NCBI RefSeq assembly: GCF_005222675.1
Contig: NZ_STGE01000056.1
Span: 62,001 to 126,000, forward strand
DNA length: 64,000 bases
Source of the DNA: Mycolicibacterium sp. CR10
Lineage (GTDB): Bacteria > Actinomycetota > Actinomycetes > Mycobacteriales > Mycobacteriaceae
Direction of reading: 5' to 3'
Shown here: positions 1 to 8,040 of the stretch, in pieces
How positions within the stretch are numbered: the stretch's first letter is position 1
How the letters are laid out: each line of letters begins with the position of its first letter
Made by a program: the position numbers and the translations under genes
The notes under the pieces: model-generated
Databases searched by the model: none
The model's input: only the letters and a program-made list of their open reading frames with translations
Told to the model about the DNA's origin: nothing

Positions 1-95
1 GAGCGGGTGCGCCGCGACGGCACGATGTTGATGTCGCCGAGCTCATAGGTCCGACGGGCCGTCCGGCCCATGCCGATTTCGACCATGTCTCGCAT
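1..95 (-). CDS. guaB3: GuaB3, IMP dehydrogenase-family protein (N-terminal end only)
   Basis: The first about 31 codons of an IMP dehydrogenase-family protein, running off the left edge of the window. The visible peptide includes VEIGMGRTARRTYELGD and then a VPSRRTRS segment, which I recognise as the start of mycobacterial GuaB3 (Rv3410c). Two in-frame ATGs are possible, at 95 and 86. I use 95 because an AAGGA sequence lies upstream of it. It is 32 bp downstream of the guaB2 stop on the same strand, as in M. tuberculosis, so the two are probably co-transcribed. Nothing can be said about its active site from this fragment. Confidence 0.85.
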   Translation of the reverse strand, partial: MRDMVEIGMGRTARRTYELGDINIVPSRRTR

Positions 96-127
96 GTGTG
101 ATCAGTCCTTGACCGGGCCGGGGCCCA

Positions 128-1681
128 TCAGCGGTTGGAGTAGTTGGGGGCTTCCACCGTCATCGTGATGTCGTGGGGATGGCTTTCCTTGAGCCCCGCG
201 GCAGTGATCTGAACGAACTGCGCCTGCTGCAACTGCTCGATGGTCGCCGAACCCGTGTACCCCATTGCGGCCCGCAATCCACCCGTGAGCTGGTGGATGA
301 CCGTCGACAGCGGGCCCCGGAACGGCACCCGACCCTCGATGCCCTCGGGCACCAGCTTGTCCTCGGACAGCACGTCGTCCTGGAAGTAGCGGTCCTTGGA
401 GTACGACTTGCGGACGCCGCCCGCGGCTCCTCGGCCCTGCATTGCTCCCAGCGACCCCATGCCGCGGTAGCTCTTGAACTGCTTGCCGTTGACGAAGATC
501 AGCTCCCCGGGCGACTCGGCCGTACCGGCCAGCAGCGAGCCCAGCATCGCGGTCGATGCGCCTGCGGCCAGCGCCTTGGCGATGTCGCCGGAATACTGCA
601 GCCCGCCGTCGGCGATCACCGGGACGCCCGCGCGTGAGCACGCGGCGACCGCCTCCATGATCGCGGTGATCTGTGGGGCGCCCACACCGGCCACCACCCG
701 GGTGGTGCAGATCGAGCCCGGACCGACCCCGACCTTGACCGCGTCGGCACCGGCGTCCACGAGCGCGGCCGCCGCCGCACGGGTGGCGACGTTTCCGCCG
801 ACCACCTCGACGCGGTCCCCGACGACGGTCTTGAGGCGGTGCACCATGTCGAGCACACCCCGGTTGTGGGCGTGCGCGGTGTCCACGATCAGCACGTCGA
901 CACCGGCGTCGGTCAGCGTCATCGCGCGCGTCCACGCGTCCTCGCCGACGCCGACCGCGGCACCGACCAGCAGTCGGCCGTCGCTGTCCTTGGTGGCCAG
1001 CGGGAACTGCTCGGTCTTGACGAAGTCCTTGACGGTGATGAGCCCTGTGAGCCGGCCGTGGCCGTCGACGATCGGCAGCTTCTCGATCTTGTTGCGGCGC
1101 AACAGCCCCAGCGCGGCCTCGGCCGACACGCCCTCCTGGGCGGTGATCAGCGGCGACTTGGTCATCACCTCGGCGACCGGCTTGGACTGGTCGACCTCGA
1201 AGCGCATGTCGCGGTTGGTGATAATTCCCACGAGCGCGCCGGAGCCGTCGACCACGGGCAGGCCCGAGATGCGGAACCGCGCGCACATCGCGTCGACCTC
1301 GGCCAGCGTGTTGTCGGGCGAGCAGGTGACCGGGTCGGTGACCATCCCGGCTTCAGAGCGCTTGACGGTTTCGACCTGACCGGCCTGCTCGGCCACCGGA
1401 AGGTTCCGGTGCAGCACGCCCATGCCGCCGGCGCGCGCCATCGCAATCGCCATCCGGGATTCGGTGACGGTGTCCATCGCCGAACTCACCAGCGGGACCT
1501 TCAGCCGGATCTTGCGGGTCAACTGACTCGACGTGTTAGCTGTGGCCGGGATCACATCGGATGCGGCGGGCAGCAGCAGCACGTCATCGAAAGTGAGACC
1601 CAGCATCGCAATCTTGGTGGGATCGTCACCGCCGGTGGGCACCGGAACGGCGATGGGAATGCTGCTTTCGGCGATCGACAT
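128..1681 (-). CDS. guaB2: Inosine-5'-monophosphate dehydrogenase GuaB2
   Basis: A 517-aa cytoplasmic enzyme that oxidises IMP to XMP with NAD+, the committed step of guanine nucleotide synthesis. The N-terminus has the family signature TFDDVLLLPAASDV. Two CBS domains interrupt the TIM barrel at roughly residues 100-230. The catalytic loop GPGSICTTR holds the nucleophilic Cys, and the flap region (near SYRGMGSLGAM) follows. The chosen start (MSIAESS) is the one used by mycobacterial orthologues; an upstream in-frame start would add 23 residues of unlikely sequence. It is the first gene of a guaB2-guaB3 pair. The length is normal for the family and no key residue is missing. Confidence 0.97.
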   Translation of the reverse strand: MSIAESSIPIAVPVPTGGDDPTKIAMLGLTFDDVLLLPAASDVIPATANTSSQLTRKIRLKVPLVSSAMDTVTESRMAIAMARAGGMGVLHRNLPVAEQAGQVETVKRSEAGMVTDPVTCSPDNTLAEVDAMCARFRISGLPVVDGSGALVGIITNRDMRFEVDQSKPVAEVMTKSPLITAQEGVSAEAALGLLRRNKIEKLPIVDGHGRLTGLITVKDFVKTEQFPLATKDSDGRLLVGAAVGVGEDAWTRAMTLTDAGVDVLIVDTAHAHNRGVLDMVHRLKTVVGDRVEVVGGNVATRAAAAALVDAGADAVKVGVGPGSICTTRVVAGVGAPQITAIMEAVAACSRAGVPVIADGGLQYSGDIAKALAAGASTAMLGSLLAGTAESPGELIFVNGKQFKSYRGMGSLGAMQGRGAAGGVRKSYSKDRYFQDDVLSEDKLVPEGIEGRVPFRGPLSTVIHQLTGGLRAAMGYTGSATIEQLQQAQFVQITAAGLKESHPHDITMTVEAPNYSNR

Positions 1682-1852
1682 GTGGTGAGGCCTCCGGTAG
1701 CAGGTGCAGCCAGGCACAGACGCGGCCTGAAACCAACATCTTATCGGCATCGGGCGTGCGGTTTCGGTTCGCCACCTCGACTGTCAGATGCCAGGTCGAC
1801 GTGCCGGGCAAGCGCTGGCGCGATACCTGGGGGGCTGCGTAGTCTTGGAGTC

Positions 1853-2257
1853 GTGCGAGACCACTTGCCACCAGGACTGCCGCCTGACCCGTTCGCCGAC
1901 GACCCGTGCGATCCGTCGGCGGCGCTCGACGCCCTGGAGCCGGGTCAGCCGTTGGACTCCCAGGAGCGCATGGCGGTCGAAGCCGATCTTGCCGATCTCG
2001 CGGTCTACGAAGCATTGCTGGCGCACAAAGGAATTCGCGGCCTCGTCGTCTGCTGCGACGAATGCCAGCAGGACCACTACCACGACTGGGACATGTTGCG
2101 GGCGAACCTGCTGCAGCTTCTGGTCGACGGCACCGTCCGTCCACATGAGCCGGCCTATGACCCCGAGCCTGATGCGTATGTGACGTGGGACTACTGCCGT
2201 GGTTATGCCGACGCCTCACTCAACGAGGCGGCGTCGGAACCCGACGGCTATCGCTGA
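1853..2257 (+). CDS. DUF5319 family conserved protein (Rv3412-type)
   Basis: A 134-aa acidic protein starting with GTG (reads VRDHLPPGLPP). It has a CxxC-like CCDECQQDHYHDWD centre at about residues 67-80 and a conserved tail near YVTWDYCRGYADASLNEA. I recognise it as the orthologue of M. tuberculosis Rv3412, which always sits between guaB2 and the rsdA-sigD pair. The paired Cys with a neighbouring His could bind a metal, but that is inference; the function is unknown. It is convergent with rsdA, with only 61 bp between the stops. Confidence 0.9.
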   Translation: MRDHLPPGLPPDPFADDPCDPSAALDALEPGQPLDSQERMAVEADLADLAVYEALLAHKGIRGLVVCCDECQQDHYHDWDMLRANLLQLLVDGTVRPHEPAYDPEPDAYVTWDYCRGYADASLNEAASEPDGYR

Positions 2258-2259
2258 GG

Positions 2260-2315
2260 GCTGAATTTCTCGCTCCGCTCGAGGCGGGCTGAATTTCTCG
2301 CCCCGCTCGAAGCGA
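2260..2315. repeat. Tandem 28-bp direct repeat between convergent genes
   Basis: Two head-to-tail copies (2260-2287 and 2288-2315) of a 28-bp unit starting GCTGAATTTCTCGC, differing at three positions. They fill almost the whole gap between the DUF5319 stop and the rsdA stop. The unit contains CGCTCCGCTCGAG-type short complementarity but no clear stem with a T tract. It could aid bidirectional termination or simply be a local duplication. Confidence 0.75.
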
Positions 2316-2318
2316 GCC

Positions 2319-3485
2319 TCACCCCGGTTGTTCGAACGTCTCCCCCGGCACCACGATCAACGTCGTGGTGGGCGGCAACGGGTTGGGCGTCGGTGACGGC
2401 GCTGCGGGCGTCGGCACCGGTGTGGGTGCGGGAGCCGCGGTCGGCGTCGGGATCGGCGCCACCGTCGTAGTCGCCCTCGGCGCGGGCGTCGGTGACGGCG
2501 TCGGCGACGCAGCCGGTGTCGGTGACGGCGCCACCGCTGCCGGCGATGACGATGCCGGCGCCGACGGCGAGGTCGAGTACTGAGAGACAACCGAGGACGT
2601 GGTGGTGGTCGGCACGGGTGACCGCGTGGTCGTCGGCGCCGGCGCGGAGGTGGTGGGCGTCGGTGACGACGTCGCCGAACTGGTCGTCTCCGACGTCGAA
2701 GTTGTCTCCGACGGTGAGGTCGTCCCCGACGTCGGTGAGGTCGTCCCCGAGGTCGGGGAGGTCGTCTCCGTCGACGATGTCGTGGTCTCCGACGCCCCAG
2801 GCGTCAGCGGCACCAGCGTTCCCGGGTCGAGGCTGACCACGGGCACGTCCGGGAACGTGGGCAGTGGCGCGCCGGGAGCGACAGTCGCGGCCGCGTCCTG
2901 AGCCTCGACCTTGACGGTCAGCTCCTGCCACTGCGTGACGAGTTCCTGCTTGCTCTCCAGGTCACTCACCGTCGCGACCGTGGTGGTGATCGTCTGCAAC
3001 TTCTCCTGTGCGCCCTGCCAGTCGCCCTGGTCGATCAGCTGCTGAACCTGTTGCATCTCGGTCTGGGCGGCGAGGATCACCGCGTCGTCACGCGTCGTGG
3101 TCTGCTCACCGAACAACATGGTGCGCAACCCGTACAGCGCGTCACCCGGGCCCGCCCCGGCGACCACTGCGCCGAAGCCACCCAGGCAGAGCACTGCCGC
3201 CGCCGCGGAACCCACGACTGCCAGCGACAGCCGTCGACGGCGACCCCCGAACGAGGCGCCATCGAGTGCCTCAGCGGCCTGCTGCGGGGTCACCATCGTG
3301 CCCACCGGGGTTTCGCGCACGTCGTCGCGCCAGCCGGCCAACAGGTTCGCCAGCTCGGCCTCGGCGTGATCGGTCGCGTACACCGGCTGCTGCGACGCCA
3401 ACGCATCAAGGAATTGGTCGGTGCGATTGATCTCGTTGAGCGAGGGATCGCCACCGTTGGAAGTCCAGCGTCCGAAGTCAGGCAT
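2319..3485 (-). CDS. rsdA: Anti-sigma-D factor RsdA with a long Ser/Thr/Pro extracellular tail
   Basis: A 388-aa single-pass membrane protein that should sequester SigD at the inner face of the membrane. Residues about 1-85 are cytoplasmic and include the WRDDVRETP segment of the sigma-binding region. A transmembrane helix follows (about 88-115, near LAVVGSAAAAVLCLGGFGAV), then a helical stretch (about 120-190). From about residue 200 to the end the protein is almost only S, T, P and A, with TSPTSGT repeats. Orthologue of Rv3413c, but the tail is longer than in M. tuberculosis. The ATG at 3485 overlaps the sigD stop by 8 bp; a GTG 6 bp upstream is the alternative. The overlap implies coupled translation with SigD. 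Confidence 0.9.
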   Translation of the reverse strand: MPDFGRWTSNGGDPSLNEINRTDQFLDALASQQPVYATDHAEAELANLLAGWRDDVRETPVGTMVTPQQAAEALDGASFGGRRRRLSLAVVGSAAAAVLCLGGFGAVVAGAGPGDALYGLRTMLFGEQTTTRDDAVILAAQTEMQQVQQLIDQGDWQGAQEKLQTITTTVATVSDLESKQELVTQWQELTVKVEAQDAAATVAPGAPLPTFPDVPVVSLDPGTLVPLTPGASETTTSSTETTSPTSGTTSPTSGTTSPSETTSTSETTSSATSSPTPTTSAPAPTTTRSPVPTTTTSSVVSQYSTSPSAPASSSPAAVAPSPTPAASPTPSPTPAPRATTTVAPIPTPTAAPAPTPVPTPAAPSPTPNPLPPTTTLIVVPGETFEQPG

Positions 3486-4056
3486 AGTCACGCCCCGTCG
3501 CCATGATCTCCGTCTTGAGTCGTGCCAGCGCGCGATGCTGCGCCACCCGCACCGCTCCCGCGGTACTGCCGACGGCCTCCGCGGTCTCCTCCGCGCTCAT
3601 CCCGACGACGACGCGCAGGATCAGGATCTCCCGTTGCTTCTCGGGGAGGATCTGCAGAAGCACATTCATCCGGGCCGACTGTTCGGAGTCGATCGCCAGC
3701 TGCTCGGGGCCCGCCTCAACGGAGAGACGTTCCGGGACGACCTCCATCGGTTCGGCCCGGTTGCGCCCTGCCGCACGATGAGCGTCGGCAACCTTGTGTG
3801 CAGCGATGCCGTAGACGAAGGCCAGGAATGGTCGTCCCTGATCCTTGTAGCGCGGCAGCGCCGTGATGGCAGCCAAGCACACCTCCTGAGCAACGTCATC
3901 TGCTGAGAGACCGCTGCGCTCCGTCGACCCCACCCTCGCCCGGCAGTACCGGACGATGATGGGACGGATGGTCTCCAGCACGTCCCGGAGTGCGTCCCGA
4001 TTGCCGGCCACTGCCTCAGCAACGACAGCATCGAGATGTTCTCCCGAAATTGTCAT
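3478..4056 (-). CDS. sigD: ECF RNA polymerase sigma factor SigD
   Basis: A 192-aa group 4 (ECF) sigma factor. Region 2 spans about residues 25-95 (LSADDVAQEVCLAAITALPR, then FLAFVYGIAAHKVADAHRA). Region 4 spans about 130-185, with the LPEKQREILILRVVVGMSAEE helix-turn-helix and the VRVAQHRALARLK recognition helix. Position and sequence match Rv3414c. In M. tuberculosis SigD is linked to starvation-type responses and is held by RsdA until the anti-sigma factor is degraded. It is the first gene of the sigD-rsdA pair. Confidence 0.95.
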   Translation of the reverse strand: MTISGEHLDAVVAEAVAGNRDALRDVLETIRPIIVRYCRARVGSTERSGLSADDVAQEVCLAAITALPRYKDQGRPFLAFVYGIAAHKVADAHRAAGRNRAEPMEVVPERLSVEAGPEQLAIDSEQSARMNVLLQILPEKQREILILRVVVGMSAEETAEAVGSTAGAVRVAQHRALARLKTEIMATGRDYA

Positions 4057-4187
4057 CGTGGGCGATATCTCCAGCGTTACGTCGAGGACACTTCCCGGCG
4101 GGGAGGTGGTTCTGCCGGCAGGCAGGCGGCCTCACCACCACGGTGCGGCTCAGCTAAACAATAACGACCACAACGGGCGCAACCCGG

Positions 4188-4958
4188 TTACCGCGATCGC
4201 CACACGCCGCCCTGTCTGATCACGGTTTCAGCAGACACGTCGCGGAGAGCCGCCAGTTCGGCATGCGAGCGGTGCTCGCTCCCGATGTCGGCAAGCAGGC
4301 AGGCCACCGCCCACTGCAACGGGACGAGGCCGTTCTCGCCGGCCCGCTGCAGTGCCGTATCCGCCTCCCGACGCGACGCGTCGAGGTCACCGGCACTGCA
4401 CAGCGCCGCGGCCAGGATGATGCGGGACTTGACGGTGTGACGTGCCGAACCCACGGGCTCGGCGAGCTTGATGGCGCGCTCGGCGTGCGTGACGGCGGAC
4501 CGGCCGTCACCCTGGACCATGGCCAGTTCGGCCGACACCCAGGCGAAGCGCACCGGAAGGCGAGGCCACGGCGACGCGGCGACCAGATCCGCCGCCCGAC
4601 GCAGTGCCCGGGCCGACGCGGAGAACCGACCCACCCCGAGGGCGTCGGCGGCCAGCCCGATCAGCGCGTCGGCGCCCGCCGTTGCGGAGCGGTCGGCCAC
4701 CGCCAACGCACGCCCGTCGAGCGCGCGGGCCCGCTCATGCCATCCGAGCTGACGCAGAAACGATGCCCGGGTGCTCAGCGCCAGTGAGGCGAGGGGACCG
4801 CGCGCCACCAGTCTGTGGATGCGGTCCAGGTCAGTGACGGCGCCGGCGTACCTGCCCTGCCCGCCGGCGGCCACCGCGCGCAACCACAGTTCCTGTGGTG
4901 TGCTGGCAGGCGGCAGCGGCCATCGCCCCGGGTTGCTGCCGAACGCGACGTCATTCAT
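4188..4958 (-). CDS. Rv3415c-type conserved protein with TPR-like helices
   Basis: About 256 aa counting from the MNDVAFG start; an in-frame ATG 21 bp upstream would add 7 residues. The body is repetitive alpha-helix: Ala/Leu/Arg-rich pairs of about 34 residues (YAGAVTDLDRIHRLV, ADALGVGRFSASARALRRA, CSAGDLDASRREADTALQRA), typical of tetratricopeptide-like folds. It is the orthologue by position of Rv3415c, between sigD and whiB3 and divergent from whiB3. TPR proteins mediate protein contacts, so a link to the adjacent regulators is plausible but unproven. Confidence 0.85.
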   Translation of the reverse strand: MNDVAFGSNPGRWPLPPASTPQELWLRAVAAGGQGRYAGAVTDLDRIHRLVARGPLASLALSTRASFLRQLGWHERARALDGRALAVADRSATAGADALIGLAADALGVGRFSASARALRRAADLVAASPWPRLPVRFAWVSAELAMVQGDGRSAVTHAERAIKLAEPVGSARHTVKSRIILAAALCSAGDLDASRREADTALQRAGENGLVPLQWAVACLLADIGSEHRSHAELAALRDVSAETVIRQGGVWRSR

Positions 4959-5226
4959 GCCGAATCGGGACGCTACCAATTCGAAAAAGGTTTGAATCCC
5001 GCGTTAGTTAACAGTTCGTGGTCGTGGTGTTACATCCATGTCAACTGCGGCCTGATCGTCGTTAACGAGCTGACCGACGCGTCGCGGACTGATCAGCCAA
5101 AACGGCGACTGGCATCGGCGTCGGCAAAAATCTGTTAGCACCGAACTCGCTGCCCGCGGGTCGCATCGATGAACGTGATGTTAATTCTCTGCCTCCCGTT
5201 ATGCGGTTCCGCACATCGCCGGGCTA
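4959..5226. other. Upstream part of the whiB3 intergenic region, no gene seen
   Basis: No convincing coding potential on either strand. The base composition is visibly less GC-rich than the flanking genes, with several A/T-rich patches and two GTTAAC hexamers (near 5007 and 5061). It separates two divergent genes and presumably carries both promoters. M. tuberculosis whiB3 also has a long upstream region. Confidence 0.5.
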
Positions 5227-5256
5227 TTGACTGCCGTTCCGAAGCCCTTCTACGTT
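5227..5256 (+). promoter_or_regulatory. Candidate sigma-A-type promoter for whiB3
   Basis: TTGACT at 5227-5232 and TACGTT at 5251-5256, with an 18-bp spacer. It would leave an untranslated leader of about 90 nt before the GTG start of whiB3. The -35 is good and the -10 is weak. The assignment rests only on sequence match and position. Confidence 0.35.
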
Positions 5257-5353
5257 GTGTGCACGAGTAGTCATCGGCGACTGCGCTCGGATCTGTCCAC
5301 AACTCACGCATCCAGTGCGTACGCGAAATGGATGTGCAGAGAGGGGTTTTCCA

Positions 5354-5644
5354 GTGCCACAGCCGCAGCAGTTGCCCGGGCCGAACGCCGATATCTGGGA
5401 TTGGCAGATGTCTGGCCTTTGCCGGGGAGTCGATTCCTCGATGTTCTTTCACCCGGACGGCGAGCGTGGCCGCGCCCGCGCCCAGCGCGAGATGCGGGCG
5501 AAAGAGATGTGCCGTCGCTGCCCCGTCATCACCCAGTGCCGTACCCATGCGCTGGCCGTCGGTGAGCCCTACGGCATCTGGGGTGGGCTCAGCGAGTCCG
5601 AGCGTGAACTGCTCTTGAAGCGGGGAATTCGCCGCACCGCCTGA
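5354..5644 (+). CDS. whiB3: Iron-sulfur redox regulator WhiB3
   Basis: A 96-aa Wbl protein. Its four cluster-binding cysteines are at residues 23, 53, 56 and 62 (GLCRG, then CRRCPVITQC), followed by the turn motif GIWGG and a basic C-terminal DNA-binding tail. The GTG start gives the N-terminus (M)PQPQQLPGPNADIWDW, the same as in M. tuberculosis WhiB3. WhiB3 holds a 4Fe-4S cluster, senses NO, O2 and redox state, and regulates lipid synthesis and stress genes; it also binds the main sigma factor. In M. tuberculosis the next gene is groEL1. Here groEL1 is 42 kb away. Confidence 0.96.
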   Translation: MPQPQQLPGPNADIWDWQMSGLCRGVDSSMFFHPDGERGRARAQREMRAKEMCRRCPVITQCRTHALAVGEPYGIWGGLSESERELLLKRGIRRTA

Positions 5645-5655
5645 CCCTTTCGACA

Positions 5656-6420
5656 TCAGCCCCGCCGCGTTGGATGCGGGATCAACATCGGAACATCCTT
5701 GCGGTACTGGCAGTACTGCTCACCGAGCGCCTCGGTCAGGTCGCGCTCCTCGAGCCGCACGGCCAGCAGGATGTAGCCCGTCGTTCCCACCGCGAAGAGC
5801 AGATGCCCGGCGGTCATCGTCGGGGCGGCCCAGAACGCGATCAGAAAACCGAGCATCAGGGGATGGCGGACCAGGCGATAGAACAGCGTCGTCTTGAAAC
5901 CGGTTTCGCCACCGCCGGTTCCGCGCCAGGCGTCAAAACCCTGCCGCAGACCGAACAGCTCGAAGTGATTGATCATGAACGTCGTCGCCAGCACGATGAG
6001 CCAGCCGGCGGCGGCCAACGCCCAGACCAGGCCACGAAGGGCGGGGTTGTCGATATGCCAGACGGTCCCCTCGATCGTGCGCCACTGCCAGCACAGCAGT
6101 CCCAGTAGCAGGCTGGCGGCCAGCACGTAGGTGCTGCGCTCGATCGACCTGGGAACGAAGCGAGTCCACCAACGCTTGAAGGCAGGCCGGGCCATCACGC
6201 TGTGCTGGATGGCGAACGCCGCCAGCAACGCCAGGTTGACGACGACCGCTTGCGCGAGCGGGGCGGCGACACCGTGGTCGACGGTGCGGGGCACACCGAC
6301 ACCGAGCACGAAAGCCACGGCGTAACCGAACGAGGCGAGGAACGCGAGATAACTGAGGGCGCTGTAGCCGATCACCAGCCAGCGGGTGGGTGAGGTGCGG
6401 CGGGCAGTGGATGTGGTCAT
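5656..6420 (-). CDS. Integral membrane methyltransferase-like protein (MddA/NnrU/ICMT superfamily)
   Basis: A 254-aa protein with about six hydrophobic segments (near residues 15-40, 52-72, 98-118, 128-150, 180-200 and 205-225). The C-terminal part has LVRHPLMLGFLIAFWAAP and VRLEERDLTEALGEQYCQY, the SAM-binding helix and ER/E-rich end seen in isoprenylcysteine carboxyl methyltransferase-fold enzymes. The closest functional family I can name is methanethiol S-methyltransferase (MddA), which makes dimethyl sulfide, but NnrU-type proteins look similar and the substrate cannot be read from sequence. It is convergent with whiB3, 11 bp from its stop. Confidence 0.75.
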   Translation of the reverse strand: MTTSTARRTSPTRWLVIGYSALSYLAFLASFGYAVAFVLGVGVPRTVDHGVAAPLAQAVVVNLALLAAFAIQHSVMARPAFKRWWTRFVPRSIERSTYVLAASLLLGLLCWQWRTIEGTVWHIDNPALRGLVWALAAAGWLIVLATTFMINHFELFGLRQGFDAWRGTGGGETGFKTTLFYRLVRHPLMLGFLIAFWAAPTMTAGHLLFAVGTTGYILLAVRLEERDLTEALGEQYCQYRKDVPMLIPHPTRRG

Positions 6421-6469
6421 GGCTTCGATGGTCGCCTCGTCGCCCTAGTCGGCGAATGGGGCGGATGCC

Positions 6470-8023
6470 TCAATTCAGCGGTGCGGCAAGCCCGTTCTGC
6501 AGGGCGTACATGCTGGCGCCGATCCGGTTCGTCGCACCGATCTTGGCGTAGGTGCGCTCCACATGATTTCGTGCGGTCTTCTCGCTGATCACCAGCGTCG
6601 CCGCGATCTCCTTGTTCGACGCGCCCGTGGCGACCAACCGCAGCACCTCCACCTCGCGTGGGGTCAACCGATCGGACCTCGGGTGCGGTCGTATGGAGCG
6701 GTGACCGGCCGCGTGCAGCACGGCGTCGGCGGCGGTTTCGTCGAGCTCGCCGTCACGCACCCTGGTCCTGAGCCGGCGTTCGGCATCGCCGGCAGACAAC
6801 GCCGGACGGTACGGTCGCGGCTCCAGCGCGGCCTGATAGCTCACCGCGGCGGCGAGGATGCGGTCGGGCAGCCCCAGCGCCGAGCCGGAGAGGCTGCGCG
6901 GATATCCCGTTCCGTTCACGCACTCGTGGTGGTTACCGGCCAGCGTGGCGACCTCCTGCAGTCCGCTGACTTGGCTGAGGATCCGCACGGTCAGATAGGG
7001 ATGCAACCGGACACGTTCGAACTCGGCGGCGGTCAGCGAGGCGGGCTTGGACCACACCTGGTTGGAGACACCGATCCGGCCGAGGTCGTGGACGTAGCCG
7101 GCGCGACGGATCAGCGTGACCGTGTTTTCGTCCAGCCCCGCAGCCACTGCCGCGCCCGCAGCGAGTTCGGCGACCGCGCCCGAATGTCCGAATGTGAAAG
7201 GACATTTCAGGTCGACGAAGTCGCCGAGGGCGCGCAGCAGCTCGTCCAGCTCCGGTCCGTCGAGGCGGTCGGCACGGTCCGGTGCCTCGCGCAGCGCGGC
7301 CTGCCAGCTGTCGCCGACGGAGGGGCCGGCGAGGATCTTCTCGGCATCGGCGATGAACACGTCGGCGATCGCGGGATCGAACTGGCCACCGCGGCGGGAC
7401 CGGACCATCGCGATGGCACCCTGAACACCCAACGTGCGGTGGTGCACCTCGACCATGTCCGCGATCTGGGCCACCCGGATCGCGATCGGCAGACTGTCGC
7501 CGCGCGCGCCGGCGGGTAACCCTCCCCCGTCGAATCTCTCGAACGTAAACCCGACGGCGTGCTGAACATCGGGGCTCAGGCCCATCCGCTCGGCCAGCAG
7601 CGCCGCCGAGGTGCAGTGCGAGTGGATCAGCCGCGACAGCTGACCGCGGGCATTCACCAGGAGCGCCCCCAGGACCATCAGACGACGCGAAAGCGGTTCA
7701 CCCCGAGCCACATTGGCCAGCACGAAGCGGTAGTAGGGCAGCCCGGACCAGTCGAGGAAGTACGAGTCGTGCCGAACCGCGATGTCGTCGCCGAACCACC
7801 GGGCGTACTCGTGAGAATCGGCATGGCAGCCGATCCACATGATCAGGGCCGTGTAGTAGATGCAGTCGCGGTCACCGCGAGACAGGCCGAGTCGATCGGC
7901 GATCCGGGTGCCGATGAGCGCCGACCGCAGCATGTGTTCTGCGGGCTGGCCCAAGCCGAGGTCCACGGCCACCGAAAGGGCCGCGAGCAGTTCGGCCCTC
8001 GTCGGGCCCCTCCCCGAATCCAT
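6470..8023 (-). CDS. HD-GYP-type phosphohydrolase domain protein with C-terminal LuxR DNA-binding domain
   Basis: About 517 aa from the MDSGRGP start; a start at 8059 (MSAVVLRS) would add 12 residues and overlap the gene upstream. The N-terminal half is a degenerate HD-type fold (SHCTSAALLAERMGL, ERFDGGGLP). Around residues 290-400 a second HD-GYP module is better preserved: CPFTFGHSGAVAELA, YVHDLGRIGV, then NHHECVNGTGYPR. The end (about 450-510) is a LuxR-type HTH (LTPREVEVLRLVATGASNKE, then TLVISEKTARNHVERTYAKI). This architecture suggests a transcription factor with an HD-GYP sensor or cyclic-nucleotide phosphodiesterase domain. Whether c-di-GMP is its substrate is unknown. It lies just downstream of the unknown gene ending at 8041. 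Confidence 0.85.
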   Translation of the reverse strand: MDSGRGPTRAELLAALSVAVDLGLGQPAEHMLRSALIGTRIADRLGLSRGDRDCIYYTALIMWIGCHADSHEYARWFGDDIAVRHDSYFLDWSGLPYYRFVLANVARGEPLSRRLMVLGALLVNARGQLSRLIHSHCTSAALLAERMGLSPDVQHAVGFTFERFDGGGLPAGARGDSLPIAIRVAQIADMVEVHHRTLGVQGAIAMVRSRRGGQFDPAIADVFIADAEKILAGPSVGDSWQAALREAPDRADRLDGPELDELLRALGDFVDLKCPFTFGHSGAVAELAAGAAVAAGLDENTVTLIRRAGYVHDLGRIGVSNQVWSKPASLTAAEFERVRLHPYLTVRILSQVSGLQEVATLAGNHHECVNGTGYPRSLSGSALGLPDRILAAAVSYQAALEPRPYRPALSAGDAERRLRTRVRDGELDETAADAVLHAAGHRSIRPHPRSDRLTPREVEVLRLVATGASNKEIAATLVISEKTARNHVERTYAKIGATNRIGASMYALQNGLAAPLN

Positions 8024-8040
8024 CGACTCGATTGTGCTCC

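Noticed and set aside
5135..5656. Minus-strand frame across whiB3
   Set aside because: It covers the well-supported WhiB3 gene in antisense and its peptide has no family features.
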